64,000 nucleotides of DNA from Salticus scenicus (GCA_963930645.1 OZ005660.1:242796836-242860835); one strand, 5' to 3'. Positions 42,266-54,562 are shown, counted from the first letter of the stretch. Numbers and translations: made by a program. The notes: generated from the sequence alone by a model not told the origin.

Positions 42266-43563
42266 CCCTTTCATGCCCAAGGGAAGTATTTTTCCCTTCT
42301 ACAAAAATCGTTATCGATTGTTCAATTATTATTAAATCGATATTTTTTTTACTGAATGTCAAAATAAAACGTATGTCCAAGGCAGCAAATGTGTTTCTGA
42401 ACGAAAAAAAAAAAAAAAAAAAAAAAAACGTACAGAAAATAGGACACATAATAAATGTGTTATGTGCAATGTCCACTTGTGCTTCACAAGTAAACGAAAT
42501 TGTTTCGTAGAATACCATAACTAGCTATTTATTTTACTTTTCTGATAATTTTTATATTACAAAGCAATAAATTTGTATTACAAAGCAATAAATAAAATAC
42601 CGATATAATAAACCTAACTCTTCGTTTATTTACTTTTATGGTCCATAAGGAAAATATTTCCCATGAAATTATAGGAAACCTATACACCCTCAGTGGCGTA
42701 TCCAGGATTTTTCCAAGGCGGGGATGGGGGGGGGGGGTTCGTCCTTCCGAATTTTTAATTAAGTTTATATAAGTTTAATTAAGTTTATTTTTAATTAAGT
42801 TTAACAATCTTTTAAAATATCATAATTTCTTGCCGAAAATAAGAGTAAGAAAATGAAAAATAGTGAAACAAACTCACCAATTAGAAGATCAAACTAAAAA
42901 ATTTTTAAGTAGCGGCGACTAACGCAGAGCTTGTACAAACTGCTACACAAAACATAAAATTCAATACATAGTTACGCAAAATATTTCATTGAATTTTCTT
43001 TATTACAGAGCGAAGTCTAATCGACGAGAAGTTTTCGCTAGTTCATTTAAAATGTCTTCTACTGTTGGGGTATTGTTTGGGTCACTTCTTCAAGGTCACT
43101 ACTTCAATGGTCACCCCTTCCCCATATGGTCGACCCCTTTTGTCCTTGAGTATGAACTCGTAAAGGTGAAATCCTTTCAGAGAATTGTTTTCAGGATAAA
43201 CATGTTTCGCGCCGCGCAAATGAAGTGGTTTAGTTATTTTCAGGAGTGTTTATCGCAGAGTAATGAATAAAAAAAAAAAAAAGTTAGTCATAATTTTAAA
43301 CCACTTCGTTGAAAAAAATATTCTATACTTGCCATAATTTTTTTCCGCCTGAAATGTGAAAAAAATGTAAGGAACAGTCTAATTTTTCTTATCATACATT
43401 TTGTCAAGGGGGGAGGGGGGTTAACCCCCCCCCCACTTGGATACGCCACTGTACACCCTGCTATGTTTTTCTAGTGATATTCTCTTACTTTACACCCAGA
43501 ATAGCTAAAATATTGTGTTGTATTGGCATATTTAGTCTTGGAAATCTTATGGTCCTGAAAGGG
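42266..43563. mobile_element. piggyBac-like element interrupted by a hAT MITE
   Basis: TTAA flanks both sides (42262-42265 and 43564-43567). Termini are CCCTTTCATGCCC and, reverse-complemented, CCCTTTCAGGACC, typical of TTAACCCTTT piggyBac-type ends. No transposase was recognised. Minus the nested element it is about 530 bp. Confidence 0.7.
42691..43451. mobile_element. hAT MITE with perfect 14-bp TIR and 8-bp TSD
   Basis: Ends are CAGTGGCGTATCCA and TGGATACGCCACTG, flanked by TACACCCT at 42683-42690 and 43452-43459. Subterminal G and C runs (42725-42737, 43411-43435) mirror each other. The 761-bp interior has an open frame at 42989-43270 without a recognisable domain. Confidence 0.9.
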
Positions 43564-43567
43564 TTAA

Positions 43568-43753
43568 AAGCATGTTTTCTGTTGACAATTGTTGGCATAG
43601 AATTGGTAATTAGTTTAAAGGTTACGCAAAATATTTCCGATATGCTATGTATTATTATTTATTTATTTATTTTATTTATTTTTTTGCATGAAATTTGGTA
43701 TTTAGGAATTTCAGGGAAATAATACAAGACCATCGTTTATTAAGAATACATAT
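43568..43753. other. Short non-coding spacer
   Basis: Sequence between the piggyBac-like element and the LTR, with a (TTTA)n stretch at about 43655-43683. Confidence 0.5.
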
Positions 43754-44373
43754 TGTTGCGTATTTGGGGGTTCGTAAGTTGTCCGAGAATGAAAGGCGAA
43801 ACTTGCAAAAATTCAGTGATTTATTCACAGAAAGTTCCAGAAAAATACAGGTCTATAAAACCAAGTATCAGCTTCAATTCAATCAGTAAACACAGCTTAA
43901 ACACAACAGCCGTTAACAGCAAAACAACAGTACAAACTGTGTGGCAATAACACATAAAGCAAGTCTCATTCAAAGAGGCTCAAAGCAAAGCCAGCATTTG
44001 ACGAAACTGACACAGACCTGAGACTGACCGCCTTGGCGAAAAAAGTGCTCCTTTTATACTTTTCTATCGAACCCAGGCTATTCTGGAAAATTCTCGAATC
44101 TCATCAGCCAATGACATTAGAGCTTCCATATTTGGTATATCCCTAATAAAGATTTTCTCGTCAAGGTCGCCAAGGGAGGAAACAGTCGCCAAATTTGGCG
44201 CCAAATCCATTTCTTCCCTTATTGGAGATTTTTAATGCGTTTTTAAGGGAAAATTAGGCTATTTTAACGCTAAAACGACTAGAAATGCATAAAATTAGCA
44301 TTTTATCAACTTACTAAGCCTCTTTGAAAGAATTTATACAAAAATAAATACAATTATTTACAATTCCGTAACA
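43754..44373 (-). repeat. Solo LTR, probably gypsy-type
   Basis: Read on the - strand the 620-bp segment starts TGTTACGG and ends GCAACA. It has a TATA box (reverse of 44052-44058, GTATAAAAGG) and AATAAA (reverse of 43820-43825) in correct order, with a TG...CA boundary and 'GGCGCCAAATTTGGCGAC' words upstream of the TATA. No internal gypsy sequence adjoins either end, and flanks show no clear TSD. Confidence 0.65.
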
Positions 44374-44389
44374 CTTTATGTGATATACA

Positions 44390-44815
44390 GATAGGTGTAC
44401 AAAGAGACCCAGCAAAATCTGGGATGATGGCCAACACGAGGCCAAGTGTTGGCTGCCAACAGTAACAGCTGCTGGCCCGTTGGTGGCAAAAGTTATGGTG
44501 CCGAAGGGAATATGTTACGCCGGCCATCAGGTGGCCACATTCGACCGATCCACTGCTGGCAGCCTGCAGTACGATCGGAATAAGTCAGTGGGCCACTGAT
44601 GGGTCATTGCTGGCAGCGAGCTATCGGTTGAAAAAAGGTTGTGGGCCACTGATGGCAACCAACAATAGGTTAAAAATCGTTAGTGGGCCAATGTCGGGCC
44701 ACCTGATAGCAAACATAATTTTTTCGTATTGTTGCTGGAAGCCTTCAGTGGGCCAGTTGTGGCAAACATAAATAATTATATTACTCCGGGTGTTTTTGTT
44801 GGCCCTTTATATTTT
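44390..44815 (+). repeat. GC-rich imperfect repeat around TGGGCCACTGATGGC
   Basis: Variants of 'GTGGGCCACTGATGGCA' and 'TTGGTGGCAA' occur about every 40-60 bp. Base composition is markedly higher in GC than the surroundings. No open frame of note. An element with fold-back structure begins inside its last unit at 44816. Confidence 0.6.
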
Positions 44816-45258
44816 CCCATTAACGGCCCTCTTCATTTACCGTCGCCGGAAGCCCGAGCCAATGTTATTCTATGGGGAAATTTTCTTTACAAATAACTCA
44901 TTAACTAATACATATTTTTAAATTCTGTTTTCACATTCAGAAAATTCCCAACTGTTAAATTGGCGGACCTTTTTTAAAAATGTATTTTTTAATTTTTAAT
45001 ATTTTATTTTAAAATTGCAAAATGAAAAAATTTCACATATTGAAAATTTGTATTTTGCAGCTTCAAAATAAAATATAAAAAATTAAATAATTTTTTAAAA
45101 AAGGTCCGTCAATTTAACAGCTGGAAATTTTCAGAATGTGAAAACAGAATTAAAAAATATGTATTAGTTAATAAGTTATTTGTCAAGAAAAATTTCCCAT
45201 AGAATAACATTAGCTTCAGTTTCCAGCGGCGGTGAGTGAAAAGGGCCCTTAATGGGCC
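44816..45258. mobile_element. Fold-back element with arms of about 190 bp
   Basis: The left arm begins CCCATTAACGGCCCTCTTC, and the right arm reverse-complemented begins CCCATTAAGGGCCCTTTTC. Similarity runs through 'AATGTTATTCTATGGG', 'CATTAACTAATACATATTTT' and 'TTCTGTTTTCACATTC' to the centre near 45030. No coding content. Confidence 0.8.
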
Positions 45259-45464
45259 AATAGTGATTTGGTTATGACTATTATTTTATTTTATTTTATT
45301 TTATTTATTTATTGTGATACCTTACATTTTATTAATGCTAATTTCTCTGCATCCAATATTTAATTTGGTTTTGTAGCAACAGAGGGTGATCAAACTATTA
45401 TTTATTTATTTTTTTTTTTTTTTTACACTTTTTTAATTTTGATTAAAAAAAAAAAAAAAAAAAA

Positions 45465-46765
45465 ATGCTTGACTAAATGATTTTGAAATGCAGACATGTA
45501 AACACCTTTAAAAACTCACATTTTCGACTATCGATTTAGTCCAAAGTTCAATTAAGGGACCACCTATAAATTAAAGAAAAGCACAAATATTTTGGATCAC
45601 CCTGTGTCATAAAAAGCTACAAATGACTTGTAACTTGAACACATTATTGCTCTTACTATATACAATGTTTGTAAGTTTTTTGTATGGGAAATACACAATT
45701 TTTTAGGCATATATATATATATATTATTTATTACATTTTTGGCAATTTTTTGCTTATAACAAGAAGGAATTTCTAGAAAAATTTCCAAATTTGCAGAAAA
45801 ATTGATAAAACATTAAAGAAACATTATTCTGAAACATAAAATTCATATGTGTAATTTTCAAGGAGATTTGAGCATTTACATCCATTTTTTTTTTTTTCTG
45901 AGCGTGCGCGAAAGATAGAAATTTTTTTATTACGAAAACCAAAAGTCGAAAACCAGATATCTTGGGTAACTTATACAAAAGTTTATTTCAATGGAATAAA
46001 AATTAAGCAAATTATTGTTAAAAGAACGAGCCAGATTTTAGATACGTTCAACCATGTTACAAAAGGTCATTTTTGTGAAAATCCCCTTATGAACTCCCAG
46101 ATCGTACTAAATAAATGAAAGTATGTTAGAGTTACAAGTCCAGAAGGATTTTTTCACAAAGAAGAATTTTTGAAACATGGTTCAAAAAATTGGATCTTCC
46201 AATTAAATGCTTGGCATGTGAAAAATCCCTTATGAATTTTGAAACCTGTATATACCTAAAATCTGCCCCATTTTTTCGCAACAACTTGCTTAATTTTTCC
46301 TGTATTGAAATGAAATTTCGATATAAATTGCCCAATATGTCTAGCTTTTAAGTAATGCGATGAAAATTTTTATCTTTCCCGCAAAAGCAGTAAATAAAAT
46401 ATTTATTATAAATGCTCATATCTCACCGAATATTACACGTATAAATGTGTGCTTTAGAATAATATTTTTCTAGTGTTTTGTCAATTCTTCTGTAAGTTTT
46501 GCAAAATTTTATTAAATTCCATTCTTGCTATAAGCAAAAAAAAAAAAAAAAAAAAAAATACACATATTGTTTATAATATATGCAGCGTGTTAATGTTACA
46601 AGTCATCGGTAGTTTTTCATGATATAGATTATAGGGTGATCCAAAGTATTTGTGCTTTTCTCCAATTTGTGGTTGCTTCTTTAACTGCACTCTTGACTAA
46701 ATCGATAGTGGAAAATATGAGTTTTTAAATGTTCTTTGCATATTAGAAGTTCAAGACCATTTCAT
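45465..46765. mobile_element. TIR element with arms of about 200 bp
   Basis: The left arm (45465-45690) with 'TTTTCGACTATCGATTTAGT' and 'AAGAAAAGCACAAATATTTTGG' pairs with the right arm (46580-46765) in inverted orientation. The 900-bp interior has short AT-rich frames only. No TSD was fixed. Confidence 0.7.
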
Positions 46766-47513
46766 CCAGTATTTGTTTTAAAATAATAATAATAATAATA
46801 ATTGATTACCCACTGTATTTATAGTTCAATAAATTTTTTACAAGCATTTGATTCTTAGACTATGTTTATAAATTTAGGATTTCTAGTACAGCGTGAGAAA
46901 TACTCAGCCGATCCGTTTTCATTAAAAATAAATCTATGATAAGCTTGTTATTACTTTTGATCTATGCAAATTTAAGATTTTGATAAGATAAATATATATT
47001 TTGTTCTATGCAATATTATATTCTTTGTAAATTTTGTTTCAAAGTGTTAAATTTCAAAACGTTTATTTAATTGTGTTAAGTTATTTTATATAAATAAATG
47101 TAACGTTGCAAGTGACTAGATAAAATATTGAAATAAAAAGTTTCTGATTTAAGTATGCAATATAGAGAACATTCAATAAAAAAATATTCAAATCAGAGTT
47201 AAGGAGATGGTAAATATTGAAAATCGTTCTTTGAAATTTCTTCCTTAATGTCGTGATTTAATACATAAGTATTGAAATGTATCAGTATTAAGTACATTAA
47301 AATTTCTCATAAACTATTGAAATAAAATAAATAAATAAATATTCCATGCAACATAATTTTTTAATTTTACACTCGATTTTACATCATTGTAATTTGTCAA
47401 AATTTCTAAACATATTTGGGTAAAACTTTGTGGATTGATTGAGAAGTTACTTTCTGAAAAGTATTTTGTGCTTGTGTGCTAAATTTTAGAGTCAAACATA
47501 AAAGTATTTTTAA

Positions 47514-47547
<34 letters not shown>

Positions 47548-47930
47548 ACCAACCAATGCACAAAGTAAAAACCTAATTTATTTCGAATATATTGATACAT
47601 TACAATACAATGAAATCAGGATAAGGGGAGAATTTATTAAAAATATTAATCGCATAAAACACTTAAAATCTTTTGAAATTTTTTTATTTTTTTTTTTTAT
47701 TTTTTTACATATTTAAAAAGTTTTCCAGAAATTTTAATATGCTTAGTATTGATGCATTTCAAAGCATGTGTATGTAAACTTTAAGAACTCTAAGACGCTA
47801 ATTTCAAAGTACGATTTTCAATTTTGTCATCCCCTTAAAAGGGATTTAAAAACTACTAAAGTACGGAGTTCTGACTCTGAAGAATAAAATAATAAGTTAC
47901 CATAAATCGAAAAAAAAAAAAAAAAAAAAA
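46766..47930. other. Non-coding AT-rich sequence
   Basis: (AAT)n microsatellite at about 46782-46800 and A/T homopolymers at 47515-47543 and 47909-47930. No element or exon supported. Confidence 0.45.
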
Positions 47931-48425
47931 GCAACAGTGACCCTTACTCAGGCGAACAAAAGTGGACACGAGTGTAGCAAAAGTACTTTGCCGCACTCGT
48001 GCCTACTTTGTTCACCTAATGAAGAGCCATGGTATTATTTCCACCCGAAACAAATGTTGCGAGGTTTTTTTTTTTTTTTTTTTTTTATTATTGGGTTCCT
48101 TTACAAAGATTTTTATCATAAATAACGGTTCTTTGAAGCGTTTATTACTGTAAAAATAAATAAATAAATAATAAAATAAAATAAAAAGGCAACAGATGTC
48201 ACCATTGTTATCCTTAGTCAGGCGAGCAAAAGTGGACACGAGTGTAACAGAAGTGCTTTGCTACACTCGTGCCTACTTTGTTCACCAAATGAAGAGCCAT
48301 GTATCACCAGAAACAAATGTTGCCAGTTTTTTTTAAATTCAATTATTTCATTTCTTTACAAAGATTTTTATTATTAATACCGGTTCTTTGGTGCATTTAT
48401 TACTGTAATAAATATGTGCTTTAAA
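47931..48425 (+). repeat. Tandem duplication of a hairpin-containing unit
   Basis: Two units of about 250 bp (47931-48180 and 48188-48425) each hold 'AGTGGACACGAGTGTA...TACTTTGTTCACC' and 'AATGAAGAGCCATG'. Each includes an inverted repeat of about 60 nt, from GAACAAAAGTGGACACGAGTG to CACTCGTGCCTACTTTGTTC (47952-48015 and 48222-48285). Confidence 0.75.
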
Positions 48426-49389
48426 ATTTATTTTTATTTATTTATTTTTTAATTTAATTTTAATTTTAATTATTTTTATTTTTTTACGATTAAATTACAT
48501 AGCTAGGCATTTTTTTTTTCTTTTTTTTTTTTCATATATTTGCTGTCATAAAAATTTAAATTAAACTTGCATGCATGATCCTCGAAACCAATTGAAAACC
48601 ATTTCTTTTTTTTTTCCTTATTAATTTATTTAAATAAATAATTCATCTAAAGTTATGGATTACTTTTTTAAATCATAAAACAAACTAACTGCCAAGTTTA
48701 TTATTTAAAGCGCAGATTACAATTTAAGATTCAAATTCACATTAAAAAAATTATGTGACAGTTCGACATTTTTTGAACAGATAAGCGCTGTTGCTAACCT
48801 TCAAAGATCTTCGACAGGAAGCATTTGGGGCCATCTGGTTATCATAATTGCTGACTAAGAAAAATATTCCAATTCAAAACTAACACATTCGTACTGAACT
48901 GATTGATATACGTTGGTTTGGTTTACTTTAAAATGAATTTATTAAATAAAGACGTAATATGTTTTCAGTTGCTCTGAAAGATTTCATCATAACTATAGGG
49001 AATTACTTATTTCAAATCTTACATGGCAAAAATGAAACAGGATGTTAAAAAATCTGTTTATACACAGATTTAATGAGAATGACTATTATTTTAATTATTT
49101 AGTAGTGGGTGTACATCAGTGATTTATATTTCCATCTAAAGAAACCTTAATTTTCCTTAATTATTATTATTATTTGTTGAGAAGTAAAACAATTGGAAAA
49201 AATAAAAATATGGGATGAAGGTAAAGAATTTCGATTATTTACTTTTAGTTGAAAACCATTGTAGAATTACAGAGACACTGGATAAACATTTTATAAAATT
49301 TGTAGTCATATTCATTTAAAGTTTACTCAGTGTGTCTTACTCACTTAAAGTTTAGCAGTCAAAAGTGATCATTTAAATTACAAATATAA
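48426..49389. other. Non-coding AT-rich sequence
   Basis: T-rich runs at 48510-48532 and 48605-48617. Nothing supported. Confidence 0.45.
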
Positions 49390-50129
49390 ACAGAATATAT
49401 AATTTCGTAGAAATGTACATAATGAGCGTTATTTTAAACTTGTGATTGTAAAATTAATATGAATTATTGATAATAGTAGTAGTTAACTACGAAAAAAATT
49501 TTGTGCATGTGGAGGCATCGCTTCCCCCCATGGGGGGGAATTACCCCCCCGGGTGGGTAAATTTTCAAGATGGGTATCTTTCGAAAGATCTCGTCAATAC
49601 CTTTAAAACGAATAGTTGAACTATAAATCTGTGATTTTTGAAACAAAGTTATCGATTTTTTTTTACTTTTAACAAAAAAAAACTTAGATTTTTTTTTTTT
49701 TTTTTTAACGTAATTTAACCAAACTTGGTATTTAGTTGGTCCCCGACATAAACTGGTGCTGATTACATTTGGGGATCAATAACTCAACAGGTGGCGCTGT
49801 GATCGCATTTTTTCTAAATTTTTAACATGCCAGTATAGGACAAAATTTCGTATAAATGTACATAATGAGAGTTATTTTTAACTTGTGATTGTAAAATTAA
49901 TATGATTTATTGATAATAGTAATAGTTAACTAGGAAAAAATTTCTGTGCATGTGGGGCATCGCTTCCCCCCCTGGGGGGGAATTACCCCCCCGGGTGGGT
50001 AAATTTTCAAGATGGGTATCTTTCGAAAGATCTCGTCAATACCTTTAAAACGAATGGTTGAACTATAAATCTGTGATAATTTAAAACAAAGTTATCGATT
50101 TTTTTTACTTTTAACAAAAAAAACTCAGA

Positions 50130-50150
<21 letters not shown>
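49390..50150 (+). repeat. Tandem duplication, period about 445 bp, with C/G-run palindromes
   Basis: Block 'AAATGTACATAATGAG(C/A)GTTATT' through 'GTTATCGATTTTTTTT' occurs at 49410-49665 and again at 49854-50107. Each contains CCCCCCxxGGGGGGG followed by CCCCCCCGGG near 49525-49550 and 49967-49995. Text near 49825 resembles the 180-bp array at 28.2 kb. Confidence 0.75.
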
Positions 50151-50160
<10 letters not shown>

Positions 50161-50450
50161 TGTTACTGATTGAATATGTATATAGGAAAATATAGAAGAA
50201 AGTTTTGTGGCGGCCACAACATACTAGTTTTATATAAGAAATATGCCACATGTGTGCTATTTTTACTCTTTAAAAGCAATTTATTATTTAATTGGCAAAT
50301 CAAGTAATAAAATTGAAGAAATATATTTCGGAACGTATTAAAAAAACCTAATATTTTTGTGCTTCTTCAAGGGAGGGTGGTGGGGGAAGGAATAATTAAA
50401 AGAAGATTCTGTGATATTGGGTAACGTAAATAAACTTTAATATTATCTCT
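50151..50450. other. Non-coding spacer
   Basis: AT-rich with a G-rich patch at 50370-50387. No element identified. Confidence 0.4.
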
Positions 50451-50454
50451 TTCT

Positions 50455-51560
50455 GCCGAAACATTAGTGAAGGCTTTCATGTGGAGACTCAAAAAGTTTC
50501 TGTCCGTTTGTTTGCATATATGTACGTATGTTTTACAAGACCTGAAACAAAAATCACCCTATTGACTTGTGAATTGGTACACATGTTCATGAGTCACACA
50601 GAATCGATTGTATGGTTTTGGGTATTTATTCTGCATGTGGCTTGTATACATGAACATACCAAAATATTTCTTATCATTACGGCCTATAGGCAGAATTTGT
50701 ATGTATTGCGACAGTGATCGAAAAAATCCCCCGTTTGACTTACGAATTGGTTCTCATGTTCAAGCGCTATACTGAAATAGCTGTATAATTTTTGGCGTGT
50801 ATATTGTTTATGGCTCGTTCACAGGGACACAGAGATTTTTTATTATCAGTATAGACTATGGGCAGAATTTCATTTAAACATATTTTAACATGGTTACAAT
50901 GCATTCAACAAAATGAAATTAATGTACATCTTTGACATGCTTAAAAGTATATTTTCTGTAAAAAAAATGCATGCTTAAACTTAATGGTGTATAAGAACAA
51001 AAACTTACAAAAGTGTATGTCACGTAATCATTGAAATTATGTCACATTTCGAACAATTATTCATAAAATACAGAGATAAATAAATTTTACTAATGCATAT
51101 CATATACATAGCTCGTTTAAAGGAACTCAAAAAAGAATTTACTTATGTTAAAGTCTGTATTTCTTTTTTTTTTTTTAATTTAAATACATTTTAATGTATT
51201 TATGCTGCATTCAACATGGTGCAATTATCTCACATTATAAGGTTGCTTAAAAACATGTTTACACTCGAAAAGGGCATGTATAGACTGCATAATTTATTTA
51301 GAGGACCACACAAAAGAATTCCGATAACATTTTTAAAAGGTTAAATGTAATTCAAATGTTAATGAGTTACAAGAAATTTGTTAAACATTTTTTATTTGTG
51401 TATATTTTTCTAACTCATGTGCATTACACACAAAAGCATTTCGTACCATTACGGTTTATAGACGGTATTTAGTATAGATACGTGTATTTTAACATTGTTA
51501 CACTTCATTAAACACAGAGAAATAAACAAATGGTATTAGCATCTTTAAAAGCAGGGGTTC
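50455..51560 (+). repeat. Second, more diverged locus of the 39.9-42.2 kb repeat family
   Basis: 'GCCGAAACATTAGTGAAGGC' and 'GAGACTCAAAAAGTTTCTGTC', followed by 'CATTACGGCCTATAGGCAGAA' and 'TAGCTGTATAATTTTT', keep the same order as 39895-42230. Thus the whole composite, not just the monomer, is duplicated. Confidence 0.7.
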
Positions 51561-51794
51561 TGAAGAAAATAGTAGGTACCGTAATTTTCTGTGTATAATC
51601 CGCAGGTGAAATATGTTATTCTGCGACCAAAAATTTTATATTTTTTAAGAAACAGCTACAACATGTATGTTATTTCTCAATGAACCTTATGCACTGCGTG
51701 TCATTGCGGGTATAAAAAAGTTTCTTTGCCAATCGCTAACATCGAAATTTGTGTTTAATTTTCTATCAGCCAATACCAGCCACCACGTTAATCC

Positions 51795-51915
51795 GAATGG
51801 CGGAAAAAAAAGTCCCCGGAAATAAAGTCACGGAAAAAAAGTCCCCGGAAATAAAGTCCCCGGAAATAAAGTCACGGAAAAAAAGTCCCCGGAAAAAATG
51901 TCCCCAGAAAAAATC
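51795..51915 (+). repeat. Minisatellite based on GTCCCCGGAAATAAA
   Basis: About seven units of 15-17 bp alternate GTCCCCGGAAATAAA and GTCACGGAAAAAAA. The open frame through it (KSPEIKSPEIKS) is a repeat artefact. Confidence 0.85.
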
Positions 51916-52925
51916 CATTAAAAAAATAAATAAAAATACGTTTTAAAGCATCTAAGAATATCTAACAATGAGTTGGCTTTGTTTTGTCTTTCTGTTTGTC
52001 TGTTAACCTCTGTGATCAAGATTTTTTTTTTTTTTCCCGATAATATTTATTGAAGAGCTTGGAGCTGGTATACCTAATTCAAGTTTTCTACGGCATATCG
52101 ATATTCTCTGTTGAAAATTGTATAATTTTCGCAACTAATGTGTGTAGAGGGACTTGCAAAAAAAATTTCTGATGCATTAAAGTTCATGATCGGAATTTTG
52201 AAAAGAATTTTATTTTATACTGAACATAACATAGGAAGCGCCTTTGCGTTTTCTGCAGGTGGTAAAAAAGAGAGTTGTCTTTTTATTCTATGAAAATTCG
52301 GCACAAAGATGTTTAAATGTATATAAAAAGATAATATTTAAAAGATTAAGACAAAAATAAAATGAAATATTTTTTACTGATATAGGATATACCTCTTCTA
52401 TTGGACTGATTTAATTTTCTCTCACAAAGCTTCTAATTATTTTTTCACAATATATATGAAAGGTTAATTGATGCTTTATTATTATAAATATTTTTTTTAT
52501 ATACTGAAAAGAGATTAAATGTTATAGTTATAAAAAATGAAAATTATACATATTTACCTTCTAAAAAGTTGAAACTCACTGTTGCTTTTAGTTTTTCTTT
52601 GAAATACTGTATTCCCTAATATTAAAGACAACTTTTTCTCATTATATTTTAATAATTAAAACTTAATTTAAAAGAAATCCGCTCATTGCGATTTTCATGA
52701 AAAGTATGTAATAGTTATAAATAATGAAAAATGTTCTAGAAGTGATGGTGATAATTTGTAAAATCAGTTTAAATATTGCTCGGCTGAACAGAACTTCGCA
52801 TAATAATCTTTTTTTTTTTTTTTTTTTTTTTTAACTTTAATTATCTTTTTTAGATGACGATTTTTTTTTTCATAGGAATCTTATGATAAAAGATATAAAT
52901 TATTAGAATAATATAATGACAATTA
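51916..52925. other. Non-coding AT-rich sequence
   Basis: T runs at 52023-52035 and 52809-52831. No supported exon. Confidence 0.45.
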
Positions 52926-53922
52926 CTTGTGAATAGAGATGTAAGAAACCCGGGAATTTTGCTTCTGGGGAATAAACATGGGAATTTTCGGGTTTAAACC
53001 GGGAATTTTGGGAACTTTAAAAACTTTGATGGAAAGAAACTAATATTCAATGTTTAGATTTAATTTCACTTCTTTTAGGTGTACCAAACAACTTGTTTCA
53101 ATACCATTTTTATTCTATTTGCTTAAATAAAAGTGATATCAACAATTATGTGATTATTTTACAGAAAATTGTAAAAAAAATAAACATTTACGTTATTGAC
53201 AATAATGAATGATGAAGTTTTGTCTGCCAATTTAAATAACTTAAAAAAAAAAAAAGTTCTTTCTTTTTAATGAATACCATAATAAAATATGTTATGAAAA
53301 ATAATACAATGAAATTAAATTATGGTAAGAATACTTTAAAATTTAAATTTTATTATAATTCATCGAACAAAATTTCACATTAGTTGATGAAATTTTGTTA
53401 TTATCGCTGAAAGAGCACGGGGGAAAGAAATCGAACATGAGTTCTTCGGTTATTAAGAGTTCAAGCAATAATTTTTTAATGCATTAAATCAATACATAAA
53501 ATATTAAATAGATAATAATTAATAATTTGGCTGTTATTTATTTTTTCATTTATTTTTGCATATTAATATTGTTGAAATTTTAATTGAAATAATATTTCCG
53601 AGTGTAATATTATTGATTGTTTTAGTAAATGCAGAATATTTTGAAGCATTTTTGTTTTATTTTTGAAATAAAATGTTAAAGATATACAATTGAAACATGC
53701 GATTGCGATTTTTTTTAAAAAGTGTTATATTGAACTCAGTGTGTATACAGTCAGAACTAAAATATAGATATTCGGCAATAACAGAGAATAAGTCTGTTAA
53801 TTAATGAAATTTGAAACTTGTACTTTTTAAATTTATAGACGTTAAAAGCACTATTTAAAAATTGAAAGATCATAAAAAACATCTGAATGTAAGATAACAT
53901 TTTAAAATGCCTTAGAACATCT

Positions 53923-54135
53923 TTTTTTTTTTTTTTTTTTTGTCCATGACGTAGTCGAATTAGATCAAACCGTGGATCTTTATAACTGCATCTGCGTAGA
54001 GCCCCTTAAATAAATAATAAGCCGGCGCATCACCGCCATTTTTTTTGCCTCGTAAGAGGACAGCATTTCCGCTTGGCGTTTTTATCGCCTCACTGGCGGT
54101 TTTAAGAAATTTTCATCTAAAAATAAAATCGGCCA
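53923..54135 (-). repeat. Candidate retroposon with A-tail
   Basis: On the - strand, a comparatively GC-rich stretch ('GGCGGTGATGCGCCGGC', 'AAGGGGCTCTACGCAGATG', 'GATCCACGGTTTGATC') ends in an A run (53923-53941 as T on +). The structure resembles a SINE or truncated retroposon. The B-box-like 'GGTTTGATC' is imperfect. Confidence 0.35.
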
Positions 54136-54562
54136 AAAATGATAAGCAACACAAGTAATCTGTTTCTGTTTCTTAAATAATTTATAACATTTGAAAAGGA
54201 GGGGGGGGGGGGGAGAGCGTACCAATTAAAATTGGAAAGTTTTTTTTTTTAAATTAATTTTCTTTTCTCTTCCTGGTATATATATGATGGAGAAAGTATT
54301 ATTTTTAAGTTAAATTTTTAAAATTGAGTTTTTGTCACATTTACACGTTTTAAAGTCTCCTTCCGCAAATCATGCTTTTAGCGGTTAGTCTGTGTGAAGA
54401 ACAAGTAGTAGCAGAAAGTCTAAAATCGGTATTCTCAATGTCTATCATATAGGGATGACACATTTATACTTTTCGTTGAGATCAAGGAAATAGTTCGTGT
54501 AGAGTAACATCCTAGAGAATTCCAATACATTACGTCTATGGAGTAATTTCTGATAAGCACAT

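Noticed and set aside
51749..51946. Lysine/proline-rich repeat protein
   Set aside because: The frame is a translation of a 15-17-bp minisatellite with no conservation evidence.
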